From Persicaria tinctoria (lineage: Eukaryota > Streptophyta > Magnoliopsida > Caryophyllales > Polygonaceae), in contig JBANSL010000005.1 of the NCBI GenBank assembly GCA_037127255.1, forward strand, positions 82,589,160 to 82,653,159: a stretch of DNA of 64,000 bases, in the 5' to 3' direction. The position numbers and the translations under genes were made by a program. Shown here one piece after another: positions 11,543 through 23,299 of this stretch. The notes beneath the pieces are model-generated. The model saw only the letters and a program-made list of their open reading frames with translations. It was not told the origin of the DNA and searched no databases. Each line of letters begins with the position of its first letter. Position 1 is the first letter of the stretch.

Positions 11543-13187
11543 GGCTATATACACCGCAAATCTACACGTTGTTAAAGATGTGCATGCACGTTCTTAAGGA
11601 CGTGCAAGTGGGTTTGCAGTCACCCGAGCCCGGACGTGCATGCACGTTTTTATTTATTTTTTAAAAACGTGCTTGCACGTCCTTAAGGATGTGCAATAGT
11701 GCACACTACTTGATTAATAGGAAATCCATAGGGTGATGAAGGTTGGAATTTCCAATGTTTTCAGCTAAAGCCTTGGAAATTCCAACCTTTATTACAAGGT
11801 TGGAATTTCCAATGTTTTTAACGTGGTAATCTCCAATGATTTGAAGTTTTGGAAAGAACCAACCGTTGGAAATTCAATCATGTGATTTCAACAATCGAAG
11901 TTTTTTAAAATATATATAAAAAAAGACCCCAATCTTTTCGATTATAAAAATCCTATAAAATGTCTATATAAGACATTTATAATATACACTTTAAATCTAA
12001 TAAATCTTCAATATATTTAGTTTATATTGTACGTAGTTTATTTTTCAAATTTTATAACCTTTTATCGGTATTTTGTTATGATTTAACATAATATTTATCT
12101 AATATGAAACATCTTAACTTCATTTAAAAAAAATCCATTCGTGTGGCGAGATCTTATGATCTCACAATTCAATTCTATAATCCAATTTTTACACCATATT
12201 ACCGATCCAATCTAGAATCTCGATTTTAACAACATTTCTGATAACTAAGCATTGGAGAATTTTTAATGAATATATATAGATTATAAAATTAAATCATGCC
12301 CCATTCCAAAATTCACAGTCAAGTTAAACAAAAAAAGCTATAAAGTATACATCAATGAAGCTTTGATAAATGGAATTTAAGGCCAGTTTGATTTTATATA
12401 AATCAATAAAACTTTAGTATATGAAATTTAACTACGTATGTAAGTTTGATTTTATATAAACCAAGTATAAATCAACGAACTGAAATTTAATTAACTACTT
12501 GAATATGATGTTATTTATTTCATATTATGTAAGTATAAATAATATCATATCCGTATACTTATTTTTACATTATATTCATATTCAAAGAACCTAATATTCA
12601 TATATTCATTTAAAAATAACATGATATTTATATATGACACCATATTCATTCATTTCACCGTATTTTTTATTTCATCTGAACCTTACCCTATATATATACA
12701 CCTATTAGATCCTTAATAAAAATAATTAATTAGAATATGTACATGTTCTACCACAATCAAAACAAACTCATGATTTTTTTCACCTGCAACTTCCAGAACT
12801 AATTAATTGTTTGTACGTTTTTTAATGTATATTTAACAACATTTCCAACGCTAACTACTATTGGAATGATTTTCCAACATTTTAAACCCTTAGAAATGTT
12901 CATTAAAATCCTCCCGGCGGTCTTGACCCTTGGAAATAGAGCTCCCAGTAGTCTTAACCCTTGGAAATAGATTTCCAACACTTTTCACCGTTGGAAAATA
13001 TTCCAACATATTTCACTATGGTTGGAATATTTGCACGTCGACGTGCAATTTGCACGTTGTTAAGAACGTGCAAACCCTAGTTTGCTAGTCGACGTGCACA
13101 GTTCTACACTTGCACGTTGTTAACGACGTGCATGCACGTCCTTAAAGACGTGCAAATCCTTAATCCGGATTTGCAGTGTATATAGTG
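11543..13187. mobile_element. Non-autonomous CACTA-like (EnSpm) element
   Basis: Read on the minus strand, the right end begins CACTATATACACTGCAAATC; the left end reads GGCTATATACACCGCAAATC, the same terminus with the first two bases changed. Inside both ends are many short subterminal repeats in both orientations built on TTGCACGT(C)nTTAAGnACGTGCA, followed by repeats of TTGGAAATTCC-type blocks. CACTA ends plus dense subterminal repeats are the mark of this superfamily. The interior is AT-rich with no transposase. The 3-bp flanks (TTC / ACA) do not match, so the TSD is lost or the left end eroded. Confidence 0.75.
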
Positions 13188-13771
13188 ACACCCAAAAAAA
13201 ATTCGAGAAATTTTTTATTGTATGTATATATGTATGAAAAATATATATTTTTTGTTTAAATATATTTTAAAAACCCTTAATTTATTATTCAAATAGTTAT
13301 TTTTAGAACTTAAAAAAAATGATTTTTTTTTTGTTTAACTAAACTAGTGAAACTAACCACATTGTAACTAGCCCATCTAGCTAGCTTACAATTTACAAAA
13401 GTATCAACATCGCTGATCCAAAGAGATGTGAGTGATCATGTGGTTGAATAGCACTTTAAACCTACAAACCTATGAATTAAATTGTACAAATTCGAGCTAT
13501 AATTCGGCCACCCGTGTGCTACCTAATAGGAAGGCATCAATCTATCCTAATCGAAAAAAAAAAGGAAGGCATCAATCTATATACTGTCAGAAAAGCAAAT
13601 TAAGATCAAGCTGGATTTGGATCTTAATAACGTCTCACCTGTACGTGTAACAAATCCCACTTGTGCAACAGATGATATCAAGGCTATATAAATATATAGC
13701 CTTCATTGTCTCTACAGAAAATAAGATCTTCAGTTGAATAAAGTTGCACTCAACTCAAGAAATCTAATCTG

Positions 13772-13773
<2 letters not shown>
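13188..13773. other. AT-rich spacer, no gene seen
   Basis: No open frame, RNA gene or transposon end is recognisable in this stretch, apart from a short local duplication of GGAAGGCATCAATCTAT near 13530 and 13565. Confidence 0.6.

Positions 13774-13822
<49 letters not shown>
13774..13822. repeat. (CT)n microsatellite
   Basis: About 24 uninterrupted CT units sit five bases before the left TSD copy of the SINE. Confidence 0.97.
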
Positions 13823-13824
<2 letters not shown>

Positions 13825-13840
13825 TAGTTGATCAATCTTG

Positions 13841-14111
13841 TTTTTTTTTTTTTTTAATCCAGGTATCCCAAGCTTACACTTACACTAGTCCTGAACCTCA
13901 AGTCTTCGGCCCCTCATCGATTTGGGAAGGTAAACCGCGGGATGTGCCTCACCAATGGTCCAACCACCCCCCTTTATACCATTTGGCTCCAGGAGGCCCA
14001 CTCCACAAGAGAAACAAATAATGCTCCTCATGGGAATCGAACCTCCCACCCGAAGCTTTCAGGCCCAGTGTAGTGTGACATTTCAACCAGTGAGCTATGC
14101 CCCGGGGGCAA
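13841..14111 (-). mobile_element. tRNA-derived SINE with poly(A) tail and 13-bp TSD
   Basis: On the minus strand the 271-bp unit opens with a tRNA-like head holding an A box (TAGCTCACTGG, 14097-14087) and a B box (GGTTCGATTCC, 14043-14033). It continues with an unrelated body and ends in a run of A (T15 on the plus strand from 13841). TTGATCAATCTTG is present immediately outside both ends (13828-13840 and 14112-14124), a perfect 13-bp duplication of the type LINE machinery makes. The clean TSD and tail suggest a fairly recent insertion. The SINE family could not be named. Confidence 0.9.
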
Positions 14112-14397
14112 TTGATCAATCTTGTGTTATGTGGGGATGTTGTGGGTTGTTTTTTAACTTGTCTACATTGTTTGGGCCTGTTTACATTTTGGGCCGGGTA
14201 AAAAGATTGGGCTAGGCCCATAAACTTTTGTATAAATTAGTTGTATACGGCAAAGTTCAAGCTAATTGGAAAACGAAAACACTTTCGAATTCTGATTAGT
14301 GATTTTCTCTCCCCGGCCTTTCTCCTTCTTCTTCCTTTGTTCATCTGAGTGAATCGATCTTCGTTTTATTTCCTTTTGGGTCTCATCGTCAAATCTA

Positions 14398-15909
14398 ATG
14401 GCTAATTTGGGTGTCATCGTCCTCCTCCTCCTCCTCCCTTTCGCCACCTCAGTACCTGGCGTGCCGCCGACAATGGAATTCATCTATGGCGACTGCTCGC
14501 CGACGACCTACGCGCCCGAATCGCCTTTCGCGAGAAACCTCTACTCAGAGGCGGATGGTTAGGTTAGCGCACCCATCAACTGCCGGGTAAAATTTGGATA
14601 GTTTTGGGTTAATTTTAATTTTGTTAGCCCATAATCAAACGCATCCATGATGAAGCCCATACACCTTTGCTCTGTTACTAATGTATCAAGATTGAAACTC
14701 TCCTATCCCTTAATTAATTTAATTAATTAATTACTATCGTACTTAACCGATAACCACTTTCACTAACTCCAAATTCTCTCGCCATAGTTTTTAATTTTAA
14801 TTAATCTGTTTTCCATATGCCTATTGCCTGTTAACTCTCTTTTTAGTAATGACTATAAATTCTAGAGTCAGGTTTTCAATTTATACATTATCGCCATTGA
14901 TCATTTTGAACCGACATGAGATCATATAGTACAATTTCAATAGAGCATATTCACAGATAAAATTATTTATTATTATAAAAAACAAGTAACTCTTGTAATA
15001 GATAAATCTTAAATTTCTTTTGTATTCTTGATGAAATTGTGTGTATGTATAGATATAAGAATTATATTTTGATTTATTAAAGTTTCATTTTTCAATAGTG
15101 AATATTTTTTCGCTCACCTAACTCTAAGATACTAGATCCGCCACTGCCTCTACTCGCTCCTCCTCAAGCTGGCCGACTCAGCCTACAACTTCACCATGAT
15201 CACGTCCCCATCCCAAAGCGACGTCGTCCACGGCCTCTACCAATGCCGCGGCGACCTCTCCCAGCAAGACTGCACCTCCTGCGTGCGCCGCTCCGTCATC
15301 CAGCTCTGCGCCATGTGCCCCGTCTCCTCCGCCGCCGCCATCCAGCTCCAGGGCTGCTATCTCAAGTACGACAACGCCTCCTTCCTCGGCGTCGAAGACA
15401 CCTCCATTATCTACAACAAGTTCGTGCCCTCCGTCGGGTACGACTACCGGAAGTTGGCGGCCTGGGATGCCGTGCTCACCGGCCTGCTCAAGGGGGACAC
15501 CTATTACCGGGTGGCCGACTCGAAGGACGTCCGCGGGGTGGCTCAGTGCGTTGGGGATCTGAGCGCTGGCCAATGTCAGAACTGCGTCTCATATGCCGTC
15601 AAACAGCTGCTAATTCAGGGTAGCCCCGCCGGCGATATGTTCTTGGGCAAGTGTTACGCTCGGGTTAGTGTTGGTGGTTCCGGCGGCGGCGACTACTCCA
15701 AGTCTTGCAGTAGCGGTGGTAATGGTAATCAGGGGGAAACATTTACACAACCGCTTTCCATTTATGAGGAAGAGATGGATTGCCAAAACTATTGGAGAGG
15801 AAGCAGGGGGAAATGTAACATCTTGCTCTGTAAACAGAATTGTATATTTGGCTACCGAGCAATTGGAGGATATTGTCAGGATAATAACTGTTGTATGTGT
15901 GTACCGTGA
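14398..15909 (+). pseudogene. Secreted tandem-DUF26 (CRRSP-type) protein with defensin-like tail, split by a transposon
   Basis: The start at 14398 opens a signal peptide (MANLGVIVLLLLLPFATSVPG). The reading frame stops at a TAG 13 bases into a 600-bp element (14547-15146). Ignoring the element and one TSD copy, the frame runs exactly to TGA at 15909 and would give 300 residues. It has two DUF26/Gnk2 domains, each with C-x8-C-x2-C (CRGDLSQQDCTSC and CVGDLSAGQCQNC). There is no membrane segment, unlike plasmodesmata-located proteins. Residues about 259-300 hold eight Cys in a CSalpha-beta-like pattern (CKQNC, GGYC, CMC). DUF26 secreted proteins include antifungal mannose-binding lectins. The 15196-15909 ORF is open but lacks the signal peptide and start of domain 1. 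No splice pair that removes the insertion in frame was found, so a null allele is most likely. Confidence 0.8.
14547..15146. mobile_element. 600-bp MULE-type MITE in the DUF26 gene, 9-bp TSD
   Basis: CCTCTACTC occurs directly outside both ends (14538-14546 and 15147-15155), a perfect 9-bp duplication as made by Mutator-like transposases. The ends share GGCGGAT (left AGAGGCGGATGG; right, as complement, CAGTGGCGGATC) and, further in, TTAGGTTAGCGC / TTAGGTGAGCGA. The interior is AT-rich and non-coding. It lies within coding sequence and introduces a stop codon. Confidence 0.88.
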
Positions 15910-16119
15910 AATAATAATTAGATTCGTCATGTTTTAATTTCTGTTGGCGGAGTCATATCTTTGGTTTCAGTCAGGCCTAAGATGTCAAGTTTGTTTTTTA
16001 CTCTGATGTGTTTCAATTCATACCACAACACCAAAGAAAACAACCAGAAGTCCAAAAACTGCACCTCCCAGAACTCACAGGAGCCACATCAGTATACAAA
16101 AACATCCAAACTTTAACAT
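15910..16119. other. 3' flank of the DUF26 gene
   Basis: AT-rich sequence between the DUF26 stop codon and the start of the inverted DUF810 copy. It presumably holds the 3' UTR; no clear poly(A) signal or second gene was recognised. Confidence 0.4.
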
Positions 16120-17260
16120 AGCAATTAAAAGTACTTTAGGATGGGCAGACTTATAAATACAACTTTTGCAAATGTCCCTCGGTAATGCCCTTCAATAGAA
16201 GCAATAAAGACAATGACCCTCGTACGACTCTCACTTGAGCAAATAAATCACCAAACACTTTCAAATTAGACCATGTATCTATTTACCATATGCTTCAAAA
16301 TAGTGAACATTTCAGTGTACAGCTTATTCAACCGCGGGTATTATCAAACACATATGCTTTATAGTCAAGAAACTAAATCAAGCAACGAGGTAGTGCCCAC
16401 TCCCTGTCTGTTAATGTTTTTACAATTTTACTATGAATTAAGAGGCTTGATCCTTTTAGCAGTAGTTTACAAGGAGAAATTAGCCCTACATCGATCTTAT
16501 TGAGCATGAGCAATAAGCTGCAAGGCAGTGCCCACTCGCCCAACTCCCAAATACATCCACATAAACCACTCAGCAAAATTGTTGAGAGATGTGAATGAGA
16601 TCATACAGAGTCCCACATCGAAAGTTGAACATAAGTCTTAGTCTATGAGTCGGCGGGCTACTCTTTCTATTACTAATTGGTTTTAGAATAGAATTTCACT
16701 TGACTTGTGTGCTAGGCTACTAGCTCGGTCCAAGTATATTGCATATTTTTTTCCGGATGCATAAACCCATTGCTTCATAAACCTAGCAAAAGATTCATAA
16801 ATGATAATTGGAAAAATAAATCTCAACTTAAGGAAAGCTAAAAGATTACTATCTATTAGAACACAAATGATTAATTCTTATAAGCAACCTAAATGAGCAT
16901 ATATAAACTATTTATTTGGAATCCTTTATTACAAACAAGACAACCAATTCTTATAAACAAAAGATTTGAGGACTATAACACACTCATAGGAGATTGCCAC
17001 ACAAAACATCCTGCCATGCTCATTCTTTCTACTCCCATCTTTTTCATTTTCTCTTCTCTTTCCTTCCCTTCATCCATTTTCTAATAGTAGTCCTTCTGAA
17101 GCATATTCTTCTGAAGCATCAAGTATGAATTCTATGATGGTGGCACATGACATAAGCAAGAGCCTATGAGTAATTGACAGACAGTAGAAAAGAGAAAGAC
17201 AAAAGAGACTTACCTGCATTTGGAGGAGAACGTTTTCAACCACTAAACTAAGCCTATACA
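16120..17260 (-). pseudogene. Inverted partial copy of the DUF810 gene (exon edges plus introns)
   Basis: Read on the minus strand this matches 59853-61210 of the window for over a kilobase with scattered substitutions and indels: the end of exon 5 (CTCCAAATGCAG, 17227-17216), intron 5, the first part of exon 6 (through GCATCCGGAAAAAA near 16751) and most of intron 6. Introns are kept, so this is a DNA-level duplication, not a retrocopy. The rest of exon 6 is missing, with foreign sequence carrying a GTCCCACATCG motif at that point. It cannot encode a protein. At the exon 5 donor this copy has GTAAGT, whereas the resident gene has GCTAGT. Confidence 0.88.
16600..16745 (+). repeat. Inserted repeat with USE-like motif inside the DUF810 copy
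   Basis: GTCCCACATCG (16610-16620) matches the plant snRNA upstream element. It begins a roughly 130-bp segment absent from the homologous part of the DUF810 gene. A TATA-like match downstream is weak (CTATGA), so promoter activity is doubtful. Similar segments recur in plant genomes; the family was not identified. Confidence 0.4.
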
Positions 17261-17612
17261 TTTCAATTTCTTGTGACTTGACCTTTTCGAAACACGGGTC
17301 TTAGAGCACCCACGTTACACATATTGTGGGTGTCTTTAGATTAAAAAAATAAAAGAAATGCAAGAAAAAGAAATGAAAAAGTAGTAGAGTGGGTATCTTC
17401 CTTTTTCCCAAATTTCTACGCAAGAACCTATCTTATCTTATGACATTACATTTTTAATATAATTTTTTTTTTAAAAATATTAAGATATGAGTGTTTACTT
17501 TTAAGTAAAAAAAAATAAAAATAAATTTTAAGAATCTCTCTTCCGAAGTTATGTCTGACAAATGCCCATTTATTTTAATTTTCATTTTATAATTAAGACA
17601 CTCATTTTTTTT

Positions 17613-17664
<52 letters not shown>

Positions 17665-17750
17665 AAGACACTCATTATATTAGGTTTTTTTTTATACAAG
17701 GAGATAATTTGGGGTGGTCAACCGCGGTTAAACCACCGTCTAAGAGTATC
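17261..17750. other. Intergenic; (AT)n at 17615-17660
   Basis: AT-rich stretch. GAGCACCCACGTTACAC near 17306 looks like one end of a MITE, but its partner end was not found. A run of about 23 AT units lies at 17615-17660. Confidence 0.5.
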
Positions 17751-17990
17751 TTATTGGACGGCGTCAACGCACTCATAAGGAACACAAACGTCGACGAACT
17801 GTGAGGAAAGACCAATATGAGCGAGCTTGTCCGCCACACGATTCCCCTCGCGGAAGGTGTGAGAGAAGGAGACGTAATCGAAAGCCCGACAAAGACCAAT
17901 AGCATCAGAAATCGCCATCTCGATCTCCCAAGAACACCGCCAAATCCCCTTCAATGCGTTACTCACCTTGGGAGGAGTCGCCTTCCACCT
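17751..17990 (-). pseudogene. LINE RNase H fragment
   Basis: The minus-strand frame ending at a stop near 17754 reads ...ALKGIWRCSWEIEMAISDA... and ...FREGNRVADKLAHIG..., the C-terminal part of a LINE-type RNase H (final catalytic Asp in RVADKLAH). Close relatives within the window are at 55960-56329 (AIKGIWKCPWDIKMTISDA) and more distantly at 41840-41992. No RT or ORF1 sequence is attached. Confidence 0.82.
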
Positions 17991-18370
17991 CAGTATATTA
18001 GGGTTGTGGAAGGTATAAGATCAAAGAGTTTTGAATTATTTTCTTCTTTTTTAAATTAAAAAAAAAAAGCTCGTTGACATCCTTCCGCCGGAAACGGCTA
18101 CGTGGCACCCAGCCGTTAAATCATTCCTACTCCTCTATTAGCGTGTACAAAATCTTACTCGTACAAGTACAATAGAAGTGATAATAAATTAATGTAAACC
18201 CAATAAGTGCACCAAAAAAAAAATGTAAACCCAATAAACAATTACCAGTATTTTCCCGGTATTTAGGGGAAACAGTTTTTAGAACGATCCCCTCCGAGTA
18301 TGCGTACACCTCACGCACCCTCCACCACCGCCACACCATCCACCGCCCCCGGTGCCTCTCCGGCGATGAC

Positions 18371-21300
18371 ATGGAGCCCGGCGAATCACATCCGAGCCTC
18401 TACCGAGCGATGATGGAGCGCTGCAACGAGCTGGAGTCGAGCCTCGCCAGCTTCAAGGCGCACTTCAACGAACTCGCTCGCGAGCACCGCAGCGGGAGGT
18501 GGAGCGAGGAACGTGGTCTGACGTCATCTTCCGGCGATTCGGCGGCCAAGGAGTCGGCTGGCTACTCGATTGCAGACACGGGGTTGCTGATGCAGTATTT
18601 CAAGCCCGGGGGAAGGAATAACCCCTACGAGCTTGTGCTCCAGGCGCTCGGCCACGCCGTGCACGTCACCAGATCATTCACTGGAGAGATCACTTATTGG
18701 TATAGCTTAATTGAATTTGAATTTTGCAGTCTGATTTGGTTGATCTGTTAATTTTGCTGCGATCGATTTTGTTTTGTGAATTGATATTTCTCTGCTTTAG
18801 GGCTTTTGGATGATTGAATTAGCAATTTGTTGTAAGAACTGCAAAATCTTTGTGAATTTGGATTCTTCTGAGCTGGAGGCGTGTAATTGGAATCCCCTTG
18901 CTGTTTCTGATTGGTGATCGATACACATTCAAATACTTGAATTGATTTATCTAGAGTTTTCCTGCTTCCATATTTGGTGTGGTGGTACATACAGAGCGAT
19001 CCGGATGTGTTTAGTGCTTTAAGTGTTCCATAAAATGCATAGCTAGATTTTGTATCACGATTTCTTTGTGCTTGACTTCTTTGGGTTCTTATCATTGATC
19101 CATGTGCAGTTTTTTTTATTTTTGTTTTGGTTTCTTCTGCATACAACACAACTTCGTATGTACAGTATATTTTAGTGATGGACTGATGGGTCGTTAAAAC
19201 TTGCTTTATTGCTGTTTGAAGGAACCGTTCTGCAGAGAAACTTTATGGATGGAAGGAGTGTGAAGTGATTGGTAGAAGAGTGTTGGACTTTCTCATTGAC
19301 AGAGAATATGCTCCATCCTTCGACAGGATCATGGAATGGTTGGATTCAGGCCAGTCGTGGGCTGGTCAGTTTCCCTTTAAGAGGCGGTCTGGTGAGATAT
19401 TTATGGCAATGGTGACTAAGAGCCCAATGTATGAGCATGGTGAGCTTGTTGGTATCATCACCGTTTCAAGTGATGTAGCTGTATTTGTTAATGCTAATGT
19501 AAACTTCAAAGAATTCCAAGACAATGGAAATGAGAGTAATAGAGTACCTCGATCTAACCAGAGAAGGCCTCAGTGGAACCACCCGCCGCAGCTTCCGTCT
19601 ATTCCGCAGATTACTTCATCTGTTTCCAATCTGGTGCTTATAAGCTACAATTGACAATTGACATTTTGTTTTAGTTTGTTCACAATTGTTTATTCTTTTA
19701 CTAATTAAAAACTGCTCCTATTACTGATCAGGCCTCAAAAGTACTGTCGAAAATGCATGGAGAGGATGCAGATGTGCCTGCAACTTCCAGACACATGGCT
19801 GAATCTGTTTCAGATTCTGAAGATGGAAAACTAAAGAATCCCAAAGCAGCTGTAAGATTCAACTTTTTTGTTTGTGACATCTTCCCAAAGCATTTCGTGA
19901 TGCCAATAGAAATATGAACAAGCAAATAGTTCTTCTGATTTTGCCCTGGAATTTGCTTAGTATGTTAAGGGTTTATTTCATGTTCTTTTGGATGCAACAA
20001 TCAACTTCAGCTTCTCTACTAGATTGAGGTCTTCAAATCTTGGAAATGTTCAGGACTGCTTGCATTTATTATTCTCTTGCAAAAACTGGTTCTTTTCATA
20101 TTGTCACTTGTCAGGATATATTATTGTAAATTTGTAATGACAGTATTTGTATGGTTCTCTTATGATCACCTGGTGGCTGGTGATCATGATAATGGCTGAG
20201 AAACTGAGGTACCTTTCTCATTGAACTGATCATGATTGTTTTCTGAAATGACTGAAAAATGTCATCATGAACACTTGATTTAATTGCACAAGTAGTTTTG
20301 GACATTTGAACAATGATTCATTGGTATGATGCAGGTAGCAAAAATCTTCTCAAAGCTGAATATTAGAAGTGGTAACAGTAATGTGAAAGAAAATGATGCT
20401 GTTCATGATGGATCTTCCCAAAAAAATATGTTACATTATCAAAGAATTGATGCCAGGCGCAGAACTCCAAATGGTTTTGAGGAGGCTCCATGTGTTGACA
20501 CCTTGCCAAAAGAGTGTAGCGAGTGCTATGGGGACCATAACCTTCAATGGGAATTGCCTAAATCAAGGATGCAACAAAATGAGAAAGACAGGGAGCTTCA
20601 TTTGGAAAACATGGTAAGGGCTGAGCCAGCAGGTGAAGATGAACAGCTTCCAGTAAACAAGCTGCTTCCCAGTTCAGGGGATCGAGAATCCATCTCACTC
20701 ATTGACTGCAAGATTCGTTGGGAGGATCTGCAGTTAGGTGAGGAAGTTGGTCAAGGTATGTTCCGTGCTATTTGCAATGCATGGCTCCTCATTTCTTAAC
20801 ATAACAAAAGCAGGACATTCATGCTAGAGTAACTCTTCTAAAAAAGGTAACATCCACTACTAGTTATAGTGTCAAGATCCTTTCAAACTTTAGCCCAATG
20901 TTAATATTTATTATTCCTATGTTTAAGAACAGATAATAAGTAGATCCAAGTGCCAGCCTAAGAAATTTTACTGTATGAATTATCCTTAATTGTGAAATTA
21001 GATTTTTGTGTTTCATTCAAGGGAGATAGGATAAATGAGCTATAAAAAGCGGTTATGACAGTTCAATATTCTTTCATACTTTGTTGTTTCACAGGTTCAT
21101 ATGGAGTAGTTTATCGGGGACTATGGAATGGTTCAGTAAGTTCATAATAACGAGAAGCTTGTGTCTGTATTCAAAGAATATAATATAGAAGACATTTATG
21201 ACATTCTTCACTTGTCTCAAACAGGATGTTGCCATCAAAGTTTTCTTCGGGAGTGATTATAATGAGGGAATTTTACTAGATCATAAAAAGGAGGTATATC

Positions 21301-23132
21301 ATAGCTTGGTCACTAATTTCTAGGAAAAGTATCTATTGCCGAGTACTTTACATTTCTGTAACCTTGTAGATTGATATTATGAAGAGATTGCGACATCCAA
21401 ATGTGCTGCTCTTCATGGGATCGTGTTATTCACATGAACGTCTTGCAATAGTTACAGAATATTTACCCAGGTAAGATATTACAAGGCATTTGACTGGTTT
21501 GTTGCTTCAAAGCTTCTAGTACAAGGACACTTTCGAAACCTGTCTCCCAACTGTCAAGTTCTATTTGCTCAAAGCCATCCTAATTTCTTCTCTGATGGTA
21601 AAAATATTTATGCATGTCATAAGCTGTTATAAATATGTACATTTTACTTGAGCTGACATTCTGGAAGCATCTTATTTAACTCCACTAAATTTCATCCAAG
21701 TAGGGGAAGTCTCTTCAAAATTCTTCACACGAGTACCCAGAGCTTGGACATCAGGAAACGTCTGAGGATGGCCCTAGATGTTGTACGTCACACCAGGAAC
21801 AACAATCCTTTTTCCTTGATTTTTCCTCTCTCAGCTGAACATGTAGTAAACCTTATTCCCTGAACCTTGTTTTGATGCAGGCACGAGGAATGAATTATTT
21901 GCATCGTAGAAATCCACCCATTGTGCATAGAGACCTTAAATCTTCCAACCTTCTAGTTGACAAGAATTGGACTGTCAAGGTACCATTGCATTATAAATTG
22001 TTTATCTTATTTTTAATCTTTATAGTCTGTCTTGATTCATGTGTGTCTATCGTGTTCGTATAAAGGAGAGATGGTTGGCAAAACTTGGCATATCCCCTGA
22101 CAGGGACGCAAACTGCTCTCTCTGGGCTTTTCTTCTCATCACATGTGTGTCTGTCTATTCAGGTAGGGGATTTTGGCCTATCAAGATTGAAGCATGCAAC
22201 TCTTTTGTCTGCAAAATCTGCATTAGGAACAGTAAGATTCATCTGCATCTAAATTTCTTTTAATTGGAATTTTAAATTGTCTTATACAAGTTTGATGGAT
22301 CAACTAAGCAGTTAACTCTCTCTTTGTTTTTATTTTCTTTATCCCTGCCTCTTGCAGCCCCAGTGGATGGCCCCAGAGATCTTAAGAAACGAACCTTCCA
22401 ATGAAAAGTAACCCTCTGCTATTAAGCTTCCTATCCGACTATTTTCATTGGGTTGAAACATAATCTGGTTCTCTATCATGTATATCTCTGAGTTGATCAG
22501 CCATGTGAATGACTTGACTTTCCCCTCTTAGGTTTTTCTACCTGATCTAGTGATCTGGACACACTGATAGCCTTTGGTTCATATCTCTTTATCTTGGCAG
22601 GTCAGATGTGTTCAGTTTTGGTGTTATTTTGTGGGAACTAATGACGGTATCAATTCCATGGAACAATCTTAATTCCCTGCAGGTTCGTCTTTCACGCTCT
22701 AGGTGCCACACCCATAAGGGGGAAAAAACAATGCCACCACACCGCACACATAGAGTGCGCATGTATTATATCATTAAGATTTAAGACACACATGAACATT
22801 TATGCGTTGCTTTCTTGAAGGTTGTAGGCGTTGTAGGATTCATGGACCGGAGGTTGGATATCCCAGAAAGCCTAGACCCACCCGTTGCATCCATCATCAC
22901 TGATTGTTGGGAGAGGTACGGTACTTGACACAAAACTCGAATGACTTAGCTTTCACTCGTGCTAAGTTCTTGGATTCCCTATAAAACTCTGCTTCAATAC
23001 TTATGCTGATCCTCTTTTTGCAAATGAATGCACAGCAAGCCAGAAGACCGCCCATCCTTCCAAGATATCATCCATAGAATGACGTCACTTTTCCAGACCA
23101 TCCAAGGACCTCAGAAAACATTGCATGTGTAA
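18371..23132 (+). CDS. PAS-domain Raf-like protein kinase (MAPKKK, RAF10/RAF11-like)
   Basis: Fourteen exons join without a break into 687 codons: 18371-18699, 19222-19633, 19732-19851, 20335-20755, 21095-21135, 21225-21293, 21370-21470, 21704-21782, 21881-21979, 22163-22231, 22358-22407, 22601-22682, 22821-22915, 23036-23132. The N-terminus has a short Glu/Arg-rich helix, then a PAS domain (about residues 90-210; [11 protein letters not shown] and [10 protein letters not shown]). The kinase domain starts near 413: [11 protein letters not shown] loop, Lys446 (DVAIK), [10 protein letters not shown] with Asp542, DFG 560-562, MAPEI, and CWE near the end. It is a Ser/Thr kinase of the plant B-type Raf group that carries PAS domains; Arabidopsis relatives act in stress and ABA/osmotic signalling. 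All introns checked are GT-AG. No defect was seen. Confidence 0.95.
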
Positions 23133-23299
23133 AACTTTGCTCCTCCAACACACACGTGAAGTGGGTCTGGGCTGTGTGAAATCTTGGATCCTGGTAATGG
23201 ATTAAAAAAGGTGTCTTTAGCTTGTAAGAATGAGTGTCCTGTATAGTGTAACTAGCTAGCTAAAATATTCCATAGATCTGAGATATATGTTTGTTGATG

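Noticed and set aside
13949..14221. Open frames on both strands near 14 kb
   Set aside because: They fall entirely within the SINE and its flank and cross its tRNA-like promoter; not protein-coding.
16600..16745. snRNA gene behind the USE motif at 16610
   Set aside because: TATA-like match is weak and the following sequence does not resemble any U snRNA.
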